From Prevotellaceae bacterium (GTDB lineage Bacteria; Bacteroidota; Bacteroidia; Bacteroidales; Bacteroidaceae), in NCBI GenBank assembly GCA_028723525.1, contig JAQYET010000025.1, forward strand, positions 43,548 to 107,547: a DNA stretch of 64,000 nucleotides, read 5' to 3'. Numbering within the stretch: position 1 is the first letter of the stretch; each line of letters opens with the position of its first letter. The translations under genes were made by a program, and so were the position numbers. Positions 57,338-64,000 of the stretch are shown here, one piece after another. The notes beneath the pieces were generated by a model. It worked only from the letters and a program-made list of their open reading frames with translations, searched no databases and was not told the DNA's origin.

Positions 57338-57718
57338 TTATTTCTTTGCCTTAGGACGCTTAGCACCGTATTTCGAACGACGCTGGGTACGATTGGCAAC
57401 ACCTGCGGTATCAAGAGTACCGCGAACGATGTGATAGCGCACACCCGGAAGGTCCTTGACACGACCACCGCGAACGAGCACGATTGAGTGCTCCTGCAGG
57501 TTATGACCCTCTCCGGGGATGTAAGAGTTGACCTCTTTCTGATTTGTCAAACGAACACGCGCAACCTTGCGCATTGCTGAATTAGGCTTCTTGGGGGTCG
57601 TTGTATAAACGCGGACACAGACGCCTCGACGCTGCGGACAAGAGTCCAACGCCGGCGACTTGCTGTTATACACGAGTGCCTTTCTGCCTTTTCTTACCAA
57701 TTGTGAAATTGTAGGCAT
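57338..57718 (-). CDS. rpsL: 30S ribosomal protein S12
   Basis: A 126-residue S12 in the decoding centre. K43 in [12 protein letters not shown] and K88 in [13 protein letters not shown] are the wild-type residues, so the common streptomycin-resistance mutations are absent. It opens the long run of translation genes. Confidence 0.98.
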   Translation of the reverse strand: MPTISQLVRKGRKALVYNSKSPALDSCPQRRGVCVRVYTTTPKKPNSAMRKVARVRLTNQKEVNSYIPGEGHNLQEHSIVLVRGGRVKDLPGVRYHIVRGTLDTAGVANRTQRRSKYGAKRPKAKK

Positions 57719-57767
57719 TGTTTTACTTTTTTAAATTTATATATTATTTTCGTTATATTCAGCACGT

Positions 57768-57811
57768 TACGGATACATTTTTCAATCCGTACATTTTGGG
57801 GTGCAAAGGTA
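57768..57811 (-). promoter_or_regulatory. rpsL promoter and leader hairpin
   Basis: TACCTTTG followed by CACC (57811-57804) is a consensus -7 box. The roughly 85-nt leader contains the hairpin TACGGAT / ATCCGTA (57768-57774 with 57785-57791, 10-nt loop). The rest of the gap up to 58009 holds no supported gene. Confidence 0.7.
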
Positions 57812-58009
57812 CAAATAATATTTTTAACAGCCTAATAATAGGCAAACCGTTTTTTTTAGTAGCCTGCTTTTTAACAACAAATAACAGTTGATTATATTCT
57901 TTATGTATCAAATAATCGCGGACTGACGTTAAAGACGGGTTCGCGCACTCATTTGTTTTGACATGTAAAGAAAGCCTTGATATAATCATTACCTGTACTT
58001 TAATACAAA

Positions 58010-58094
58010 GCAAATTCGGCGAAATTGGTCAGCAAAATCGGCGAAATTACACCGTAAAATCGCCGAATTTGCAGAGTAATTTCGGCGATTTTGC
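58010..58094. repeat. 22-bp-phased palindrome array, copy 5 (4 units)
   Basis: Four GSCG centres 22 bp apart. It shares a 35-bp identical stretch with copy 4. It lies between the rpsL promoter and the terminator of the downstream lipoprotein gene. Confidence 0.85.
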
Positions 58095-58279
58095 TGTATG
58101 AAAGATGTGCTTTCAGGACGCGACTAATCCTTGAAAGAAAATGAAAAGATATCGAAGTGGGTGTAAACCGACTGATAATGGGCAGGGAACGAAATGATTT
58201 GCATGGAAGTGCCTCTTTCGTAAAGAGCAGTGATATGCAGATTTAACGTGAGTTCGATGAATTACCCAGAGGAAAAGAT

Positions 58280-58312
58280 GAACCCCAAAAGCGGACAACT
58301 CTTTTGGGGTTC
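58280..58312 (-). terminator. Terminator of the uptake operon
   Basis: The perfect 12-bp stem GAACCCCAAAAG / CTTTTGGGGTTC (58280-58291 with 58301-58312) is followed on the minus strand by ATCTTTTCC. It lies 26 nt past the lipoprotein stop. Confidence 0.85.
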
Positions 58313-58337
58313 GGTGTGATTCATAGAATATTGTGCC

Positions 58338-59366
58338 TTACAGCCAGATGCCACCGGCTTCCACGTCACCACCTCTGTAAGTGTAATCAACATACTCCTC
58401 AAGTGCCTCGCGCCAACTGATGCCAAAAGCATCCATAATCTGGTGTACGATTCGGTTGCCTTCCTTGTCGAGGCTGTCCTCGGGTATGGTACTCAAGTCG
58501 GTATCATCCGAAATGTTCATCACCAGCTCGTTGTCACCGTCAAGGTCTGTTTCCCTATCCAAATAGACCACCACCGGTATAGACATGTTCACATCCCACG
58601 TGCCGCGCTGAATCAGCACTTTGGCGGGATCGTCAAACGGAGAGAAAGTCTTTGTCTTGGGATCTATCTTCGACTTATAGCCATGATACAGCCTTATGCG
58701 AAGGTCGAACTTCACATTAGACTGCATGAACCGCACGACACCCTTGAAACCGATAGGATTGGTTTTGCCAATTAACTTGGCATGATCGCCGTGAACGGTC
58801 TTGTCCCACGGATCGGTATCCACATAGAGGTAGTCCATGACCTTGTCACCGAGCTTCAAAGCCCTGCTTGTAGCCCTTGTGATGTTCTCAGCCGTGAAGA
58901 AGTGCTGGTGGATATTCTCCTGCCCGTTGGTCATAAACTCTCCGTTGATCAGTTCGCCCTTGGCATTGTAGTAGTTGATAAACACCAGATAAACCGGAGC
59001 CGGGGTAAAGGAGTTTTCGATACGGTAGTCACCGCTGCGGATGACAAAAAAGCCTTTCTGGCTGCCCTTCGAGGGAATCCATCCCTTATCCTTGTCCAAC
59101 TCGTATGACACTTCCTGCACTTTCTTCATAAACTTGGCGGGCGACTCGGGGTTCTGGTGTGGACCGCCCTGTTCCTGAATCTTATTCCAGTCGCTGTGCA
59201 GATGGCACTCTACGAGCTGCACGGTCATCTTGACGGGGTCTTCATGCAGCTTGTCATGGATTTCGTTGTTTGGTTCTTCCGGGTCGTTTGCGCACGAACC
59301 CAGTCCTACTGTGAGTAACATGCCGATGGCTACTAATGCCACGGTCTTCAAATTGATGTGTAACAT
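58338..59366 (-). CDS. Surface lipoprotein, partner of a TonB-dependent receptor
   Basis: A 342-residue lipoprotein with lipobox GLGSC (Cys about residue 25) followed by the acidic NDPEEPNNE, a typical outer-membrane export signal in Bacteroidetes. The body has scattered histidines (VECHLHSDWNKIQ, GGPHQNP, QENIHQHFFTAENI) that could bind a metal. No family was recognised with certainty. It starts 33 nt after the receptor gene, so it is probably the substrate-capturing subunit of the same system. The substrate is unknown; a metal or metal complex is inferred from the histidines and the receptor type. Confidence 0.75.
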   Translation of the reverse strand: MLHINLKTVALVAIGMLLTVGLGSCANDPEEPNNEIHDKLHEDPVKMTVQLVECHLHSDWNKIQEQGGPHQNPESPAKFMKKVQEVSYELDKDKGWIPSKGSQKGFFVIRSGDYRIENSFTPAPVYLVFINYYNAKGELINGEFMTNGQENIHQHFFTAENITRATSRALKLGDKVMDYLYVDTDPWDKTVHGDHAKLIGKTNPIGFKGVVRFMQSNVKFDLRIRLYHGYKSKIDPKTKTFSPFDDPAKVLIQRGTWDVNMSIPVVVYLDRETDLDGDNELVMNISDDTDLSTIPEDSLDKEGNRIVHQIMDAFGISWREALEEYVDYTYRGGDVEAGGIWL

Positions 59367-59399
59367 GTTGTTTGAAATAAAAAAATAATAATAATATGA

Positions 59400-61508
59400 T
59401 TAGAATAAATAACTTACTGACATGTGTATGTCACGTCCCATGTCATGTGCATAATAGCGTGAACGGTTAGTGTATTCCTTATATTCCTTGTTCAGCACAT
59501 TGAACCCTTGCAGAGCCACTTCGAGGCTTCTGTCTTTGGATAGATTCCATGCCACACCGGCATCAAAACCGAAAAGGTGATAAGCCGGGGGAGTGAAGTC
59601 GACTAAGTCGGTGGCCGGGTCGAAGTGGGTCTGTTTGGCCACAAAGCGATGCGAAATGGTGAACCATACACCGGCAAGCCCCCTGATGTGGGGTTGCCAC
59701 GTGAGCCAGTTGGTGACATGTGCCGAGGGAATGTAAGGCAAATAGCGGCGCGTGCCCCTTTCGTTGGCCCATATCAGGGTGGACACGGTGCGCCACCTTA
59801 GCCATGACACCGGCGTGAGACCGATGTCTATATCGGCACCACGTAAAAAAGCATGCGTCTGCTTGTAGCGAAACACGGGATAGGTGCCCGAGATGACGGT
59901 GATGGTTTGGCGTTGTGGTTCGTCGTAGATATAATTATTCACCCACTGCATAAAGACATCTGCTGACACGTCAATCCATCGGTTGCGGTAGGTCACGGCG
60001 GTTATCCACTTGTATCCGCGCTCGGGGCGCATCAGCGAGTCGCCCTCCACGTACATACCCGACCCCAACTCGTTGCCATTGCTGTAGAGTTCATACACAT
60101 GTGGGGCACGCCACGCCACGCCGGCATCCGACACGATCTTGAGACCTTTTGCCGGACACCAGTGTGCACTCACCGAGTAAGAGATGTTGCCAAATCTTCG
60201 TCTGCCGCCATAATAGTCTCCTTTCCAGTCGTAGCCCGCCGCCTTGGTCTGCTGCCAGTCGGAGCGAAGACCGGCCTCTACGCCCCAGCCGTTGCCGCGA
60301 TACTGCTGCACGGCATAGAGCCCCAAAGTGTTCTCGGTGTAGTTGGGTATCACCGGCACAACGCCAGTTCCCCGCGCATTGGTATTGTCGAGGAGGAGCA
60401 TCTTGACGCCTGCATCCGTTTGAAACCGCCCGTAGGTCTTGCTCCAATCAAGCGTATGCTGCCACGACGAGAGGTGGAGGCTCACCGCAGGAATCTTGCT
60501 GTGGTTCATGCGCCGTATGCGATTCTCGGTACGGTTGTCCTGCTGGAAAGTTGTTTGCCACTGAAAGCTGCCGTAGGCTGCGCCATCGAACACTACCTTC
60601 AGCTTGGCAGTATGGTGAGCCACATGCAGCTTGGGGTAATCAATGTGGCGCGTAAAGGGATCTACATATACGGGACGCCCCAATGCGATGCGCTCCTTGA
60701 GCAGATCTTCGCTGCCCATCTGCGCACTCAGCATCACCCCCATGTGTTGGTTGAAGAGCGAATAGCCCGCCTCTACGGTCATGCGTTTCGTCTTATATCC
60801 TACCGCAAGGCTTAAATCATACTCTCGGATACCTGTATTGTTGAGCAGATAGCGTGCCGTGGAATGGTCGCCACTGTTGGCATAAGTGGCATGGGCGCGC
60901 CATGCCAGTTGCCTGCACCAAGGCATTGCGCCTTCTACCTGCAATGTGATATCGGTCTGACGGCCGTTAGTGCCATATAGCAAACTGCTCTTTCCATTTA
61001 GCGTGCTTCCATAATAAGGCAGAGACTGAGATTCCATCAGGATGATACCACCCAAGGCTTCTGCTCCATAGCGCACTGACTGAGCCCCCTTGACAACGCG
61101 GATGCCGGAATAGGCGTTCTTGTCGAGTTCCGGCGCATGGTCCTCACCCCACTGCTGTCCAGTGAGCACAGCCCCATCAGCAATCATGGCTATGCGATTG
61201 CCGTACATGCCGTGGATGACGGGTTTGGCTATCACGGTGCCGGTCTGGATGGAACTGACACCGCCTACCTCTTCAAGCATTGAGGCAAGCGACCGACCCA
61301 AAGAGCGTCGGATTTTGACTTCGTTGATTTTATCAGACACCGTGTTCATGCTCACTGCTTGTTTTTTGCCTACAACAGTGACCTCGACAAGGTTTACCTG
61401 CTTTTTAATGCTATCAGCAGACATGGCGTGCCCCGAACCTGTCCGGGCATTGACCAAGACAGGACAAAGAAGCACGGCAAGGCCCACTGAAGCCTTCCAA
61501 TTTTTCAT
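59400..61508 (-). CDS. TonB-dependent outer membrane receptor (metal/cofactor type)
   Basis: A 702-residue receptor. Signal peptide at residues 1-21 (to NARTG), then a TonB-box-like VNLVEVTVVGKK and a plug domain (about 45-160) with GNRIAMIADGAVLTGQQWGE and YGAEALGGIILMES. A 22-strand barrel follows, ending in a terminal Phe (MSVSYLF). The GQQWGEDHAPELD block resembles zinc and copper receptors such as ZnuD. There is no carboxypeptidase-like extension of the SusC type. It lies between a CxxC membrane protein gene and a lipoprotein gene. Confidence 0.92.
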   Translation of the reverse strand: MKNWKASVGLAVLLCPVLVNARTGSGHAMSADSIKKQVNLVEVTVVGKKQAVSMNTVSDKINEVKIRRSLGRSLASMLEEVGGVSSIQTGTVIAKPVIHGMYGNRIAMIADGAVLTGQQWGEDHAPELDKNAYSGIRVVKGAQSVRYGAEALGGIILMESQSLPYYGSTLNGKSSLLYGTNGRQTDITLQVEGAMPWCRQLAWRAHATYANSGDHSTARYLLNNTGIREYDLSLAVGYKTKRMTVEAGYSLFNQHMGVMLSAQMGSEDLLKERIALGRPVYVDPFTRHIDYPKLHVAHHTAKLKVVFDGAAYGSFQWQTTFQQDNRTENRIRRMNHSKIPAVSLHLSSWQHTLDWSKTYGRFQTDAGVKMLLLDNTNARGTGVVPVIPNYTENTLGLYAVQQYRGNGWGVEAGLRSDWQQTKAAGYDWKGDYYGGRRRFGNISYSVSAHWCPAKGLKIVSDAGVAWRAPHVYELYSNGNELGSGMYVEGDSLMRPERGYKWITAVTYRNRWIDVSADVFMQWVNNYIYDEPQRQTITVISGTYPVFRYKQTHAFLRGADIDIGLTPVSWLRWRTVSTLIWANERGTRRYLPYIPSAHVTNWLTWQPHIRGLAGVWFTISHRFVAKQTHFDPATDLVDFTPPAYHLFGFDAGVAWNLSKDRSLEVALQGFNVLNKEYKEYTNRSRYYAHDMGRDIHMSVSYLF

Positions 61509-61675
61509 TGAATGATGGTTTAAAATTTACACACATGGAAAACTACCCGCAAGCCACAGACGGACTTGTATGGCAAACATCCAAGTACAAATTCTCACAC
61601 TTGAAAAGAAATGAAACTACACCACAAACAGCATCCCATGAAAGTATGGCATATAACGATGGTGCAGCATATAAA

Positions 61676-62068
61676 TTAAATCAAAGCAGGGGGAGAATGA
61701 GAATTGACGTACTTGACAACTTGAAGTACGTTGAGCGTTCTTTCAAACACCGGCCTTGCTTCTATCACCTCACAGATGGGATGGAAGATAGGGAGGATGG
61801 GAGAAGTAGCGTGGTAAAACTCAAAACTACAGACAGCACAGTTTGCCTTTACCGTCGCCAGCTGGCCACTATCGTGCTGCGACTGCGACTGACTAACATC
61901 TTCAACCAATACATGAAGGTCTTTGAACAGAAGTGCAGACATCAACACCGTGACAAACAACCATGCCACAGCGCAAACAACACGCCTTCTACTTCTTTCG
62001 GTCATAGACTTCACATCATTGACATTCCTGCTCCGTGTCTTATAAACTGTAACACCAGTCAGAGCCAT
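61676..62068 (-). CDS. Small membrane protein with CxxC motif
   Basis: A 130-residue protein. A basic N-terminus (MTERSRRR) precedes one membrane helix (about residues 31-49), and an outer part has CAVCSFEFYHA, with a histidine nearby. A CxxC motif just outside the membrane suggests metal binding or a redox role. Proteins of this shape are found next to TonB-dependent receptors in Bacteroidetes (from memory). The promoter at 62109-62102 favours the first ATG at 62068; 62005 is the alternative. It is the first gene of the operon. The 167-nt gap to the receptor holds no other gene. Confidence 0.65.
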   Translation of the reverse strand: MALTGVTVYKTRSRNVNDVKSMTERSRRRVVCAVAWLFVTVLMSALLFKDLHVLVEDVSQSQSQHDSGQLATVKANCAVCSFEFYHATSPILPIFHPICEVIEARPVFERTLNVLQVVKYVNSHSPPALI

Positions 62069-62101
62069 GAAACGCCAGGTATTTCGTTGATAAATTTAAT
62101 G

Positions 62102-62109
62102 CAAATGTA
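62102..62109 (-). promoter_or_regulatory. -7 box of the uptake operon
   Basis: TACATTTG followed by CAT on the minus strand lies 33 nt before the ATG at 62068. The gap 62110-62403 has no supported gene; a degenerate palindrome (GCAAATTT ... AAATTTGC) lies near 62190-62216. Confidence 0.65.
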
Positions 62110-62403
62110 GTAAAAACTGTGTAATCCTCATATACATTTTTGCTTTTTTGCGTTAACATAACGTGAATTTAAAGAATATTAAGTACTTGCAAATTTGGTG
62201 AACAGCGAAATTTGCTATAGTTTATAGTATTGATATACAAAGAATTACAAACAAAAAAAATCACCATGATTCCACGATGTCAAAGGCAGAAATCATGCTC
62301 ATCATCATTCTTTTCCATGCTTCCGGCTATCACTGCCAGAAACATCAGTAAAGAAAAAGGGAACCGTGGAGAGACAGGCGTATCATTGCGATTAAAAAGG
62401 AAG

Positions 62404-62883
62404 TCATATAATATCTATTATCCGATAGACAATTCTTTGGAGTATGCTTCCGTTGCTTACAAGTATGGATGCTGTGCCTGTCATTCCGCTGACGACTCTA
62501 TACTTGCAATCCGTTATCCTTATCTGTGCATTGAACACGCTGCCTTCTGCCGTTTGTCGGGGCGTATGCGATGTGACGGTTATCGTACCTTTAGCAACTC
62601 CGCATGTCTCTGCATCGTAACCATCAAATTCGATGTTTACCGTCATTCCTCCCGCTATTGTATTCACGTATTTATAGGGAATGTCTATTGTGCCTTGACG
62701 GGCATTTGTCATCTGTACCTTTGCACTGATGGTTTCGGGATAAGGTATAAAATATGCGCCTATCAGTAGTCCCAATATCACAATGGTGATTATCGTGATG
62801 CCATAGCGTACTATTCCCGACGGTATCTCGCCAATGATATGTCTTACTTTCTCGCTGCGGAGTTCTATCTTGTCGTCTGCCAT
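62404..62883 (-). CDS. Short HlyD-like adaptor (lacks coiled coil)
   Basis: A 159-residue protein. It begins MADDKIELRSEKVRHIIGEI, has one membrane helix at about residues 26-46, then continues directly with GGMTVNIEFDGYDAETCGVA and KGTITVTS, which correspond to the late beta-barrel part of HlyD-type membrane fusion proteins. The biotinyl-lipoyl half-motifs and the long coiled-coil hairpin (normally about 250 residues) are missing. The reading frame is clean, so it is either a natural mini-adaptor or an in-frame internal deletion. It lies 22 nt past the ABC transporter gene. Confidence 0.7.
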   Translation of the reverse strand: MADDKIELRSEKVRHIIGEIPSGIVRYGITIITIVILGLLIGAYFIPYPETISAKVQMTNARQGTIDIPYKYVNTIAGGMTVNIEFDGYDAETCGVAKGTITVTSHTPRQTAEGSVFNAQIRITDCKYRVVSGMTGTASILVSNGSILQRIVYRIIDII

Positions 62884-62905
62884 AGTTGTTTTGCCTTTCT
62901 TAATG

Positions 62906-64000
62906 TCAGTTGCCCAATTCCAATTGATTTTTCACAAGGTTATAGTATGCGCCTCGCTTTGCCGTGAGTGCATCGTGATTGCCGATTTCCACCACCTTGC
63001 CTTTGTCCAATACCACTATCTGGTCGGCATTCTTCACCGTACTCAGGCGGTGTGCCACGATAACCACCGTCTTTCCTTTGTAGAACTCGTCAAGAAGCTC
63101 CACAATCATGCGCTCGTTGTTAGCATCGAGCGAATTGGTGGCTTCGTCAAGGAAAATATAGTCGGGGTTCTTATATACGGCTCTCGCAATGAGTATGCGC
63201 TGTTTCTGTCCTTGGCTCAAGCCCACGCCATCACGTCCTATCTTGGTGTTGTATTTTAAGGGCAGTCTCAGCACATAATCGTGAATACAGGCTATCTCGG
63301 CAGCTTTCAGTAAACGCTCCTTGTCTATCTCGCCATCATCTACGGCAATGTTCCTTGCTATGCTTTCGGAGAATATCACACCGTCCTGCATCACCACCCC
63401 GCACTGCCTGCGCCACCATTTCTTGTTGAGTGTGTTTACATCCGTTCCACCAATAGAGATTTGTCCGCCCAAAACGGGATAATAGCCCAGCATGAGTTTG
63501 ATGAGGGTGGTCTTTCCACTGCCCGATGCACCTACTATGGCAGTTACCTTGCCTTTGGGGATTGTAAGGCTTACATCATCAATGATGGTTTTCAGTGCGT
63601 GTGGGTCGTACTTGAAGTTTACGTTTTCAAGGTCTATACCTTTCTTTTCTTCTTTTACTGAAGTTTCCAGTCCCTGCTTTCCGTTCTCATCATCCATACG
63701 GTGTATCTCATTGATACGTTCAAGGCTTATCTTCACGTCTTGCACCGAATAGAAGAAACTCATGAGCTGTTCCACGGGCGAGTTGAGCTGTCCGATGATG
63801 TACTGCACGGCAAGCATCATACCGAGTGTGAGTTGTCCGTGAATGACGGCTGTCGCTGCCACCACCGTGATGACGATGTTTTTCAGTTCATTGATGAAGA
63901 TGCTGCCTGCCTCCTGTGTCTGTTGAAGCTTCAGCGACTTCATCTGTACCCCAAAAAGGTCTGCTTGCACGTCCTCCCACTCCCAGCGACGGCGCTGCTC
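62906..64000 (-). CDS. ABC transporter, peptide/bacteriocin export type (partial)
   Basis: The visible 364 residues are the end of an ABC exporter; the gene runs off the window. The last part of the membrane domain (VQYIIGQLNSPVEQLMSFFY) is followed by a nucleotide-binding domain: Walker A GASGSGKTTL, Q-loop VVMQDGVIF, signature LSQGQKQR, Walker B YIFLDEATNSLD, switch His in VAHRLSTV. The class (Bacteroidales exporters paired with an HlyD protein) usually has a C39 peptidase at the N-terminus that removes double-glycine leaders; this part lies outside the window. It probably exports a peptide. Confidence 0.9.
   Translation of the reverse strand, partial: EQRRRWEWEDVQADLFGVQMKSLKLQQTQEAGSIFINELKNIVITVVAATAVIHGQLTLGMMLAVQYIIGQLNSPVEQLMSFFYSVQDVKISLERINEIHRMDDENGKQGLETSVKEEKKGIDLENVNFKYDPHALKTIIDDVSLTIPKGKVTAIVGASGSGKTTLIKLMLGYYPVLGGQISIGGTDVNTLNKKWWRRQCGVVMQDGVIFSESIARNIAVDDGEIDKERLLKAAEIACIHDYVLRLPLKYNTKIGRDGVGLSQGQKQRILIARAVYKNPDYIFLDEATNSLDANNERMIVELLDEFYKGKTVVIVAHRLSTVKNADQIVVLDKGKVVEIGNHDALTAKRGAYYNLVKNQLELGN

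Noticed and set aside
57759-58013. 84-residue minus-strand reading frame upstream of rpsL
   Set aside because: It overlaps the rpsL promoter and leader and has no recognisable features.
62280-62345. 21-residue minus-strand peptide (MFLAVIAGSMEKNDDEHDFCL) as a substrate of the exporter
   Set aside because: It lies past the adaptor gene and ends in Cys-Leu, but has no double-glycine leader and is too short to support.
62230-62769. 179-residue plus-strand reading frame with many cysteines
   Set aside because: Mostly antisense to the HlyD-like gene; no promoter or signal peptide supports it.

Overview
The window reads as chromosomal DNA of a Bacteroidales bacterium, most likely Prevotellaceae. 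The evidence is the fused MurF-alanine racemase, promoters of the Bacteroidetes type (TTTG, about 19-20 nt, TAnnTTTG) in place of sigma-70 boxes, few Shine-Dalgarno sequences, a GSCFA protein, a YfhO membrane protein, the ftsX-DUF3098-uppP-truB-queA-folK gene order, and several secreted proteins whose C-terminal tails resemble type IX secretion sorting domains. The species cannot be named from the sequence alone.

Layout. 1-1.7 kb: phospholipid operon (psd, pssA, DUF4834). 1.7-2.5 kb: non-coding, with a strong hairpin, a 193-bp element bounded by inverted repeats, and the first of five 22-bp-phased palindrome arrays. 2.5-8.5 kb: murF-alr and a GSCFA gene (minus), a NUDIX gene flanked by two inverted copies of a double-promoter module, and typA. 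8.5-11.3 kb: MATE transporter, then mtnN and luxS, which detoxify S-adenosylhomocysteine and make the AI-2 precursor. 11.4-19.8 kb: yfhO, rpsO, a radical SAM gene, then the ftsX-to-folK operon (division, lipid carrier recycling, tRNA modification, folate). 19.8-26.3 kb: tRNA-Pro, a Toprim/JetD-like protein, RlpA, glutamate dehydrogenase, a K+/H+ antiporter and a glycine-zipper lipoprotein.

26.3-39.2 kb is accessory: a decayed gene tail, a secreted protein carrying what looks like a ribosomal L7/L12 C-terminal domain, a secreted protein with a small partner, and a three-gene operon of large secreted proteins. The segment also holds a decayed IS30-type transposase and a solo copy of its end. 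39.3-57.8 kb is one uninterrupted minus-strand run of translation genes from rpsL through fusA, the S10 and spc clusters, secY, map, infA and rpoA to rplQ; tuf is absent. 58.3-62.1 kb holds a probable metal or cofactor uptake operon (CxxC membrane protein, TonB-dependent receptor, lipoprotein). The window ends inside a peptide-export ABC transporter followed by an unusually short HlyD-like adaptor.

The least explained signals are: (1) five intergenic arrays of the palindromic core TCGSCGA at an exact 22-bp period; (2) the L7/L12-like domain in an exported protein; (3) the duplicated mobile-looking promoter module around the NUDIX gene; (4) the orphan Toprim protein; (5) the adaptor lacking the coiled-coil and lipoyl regions.
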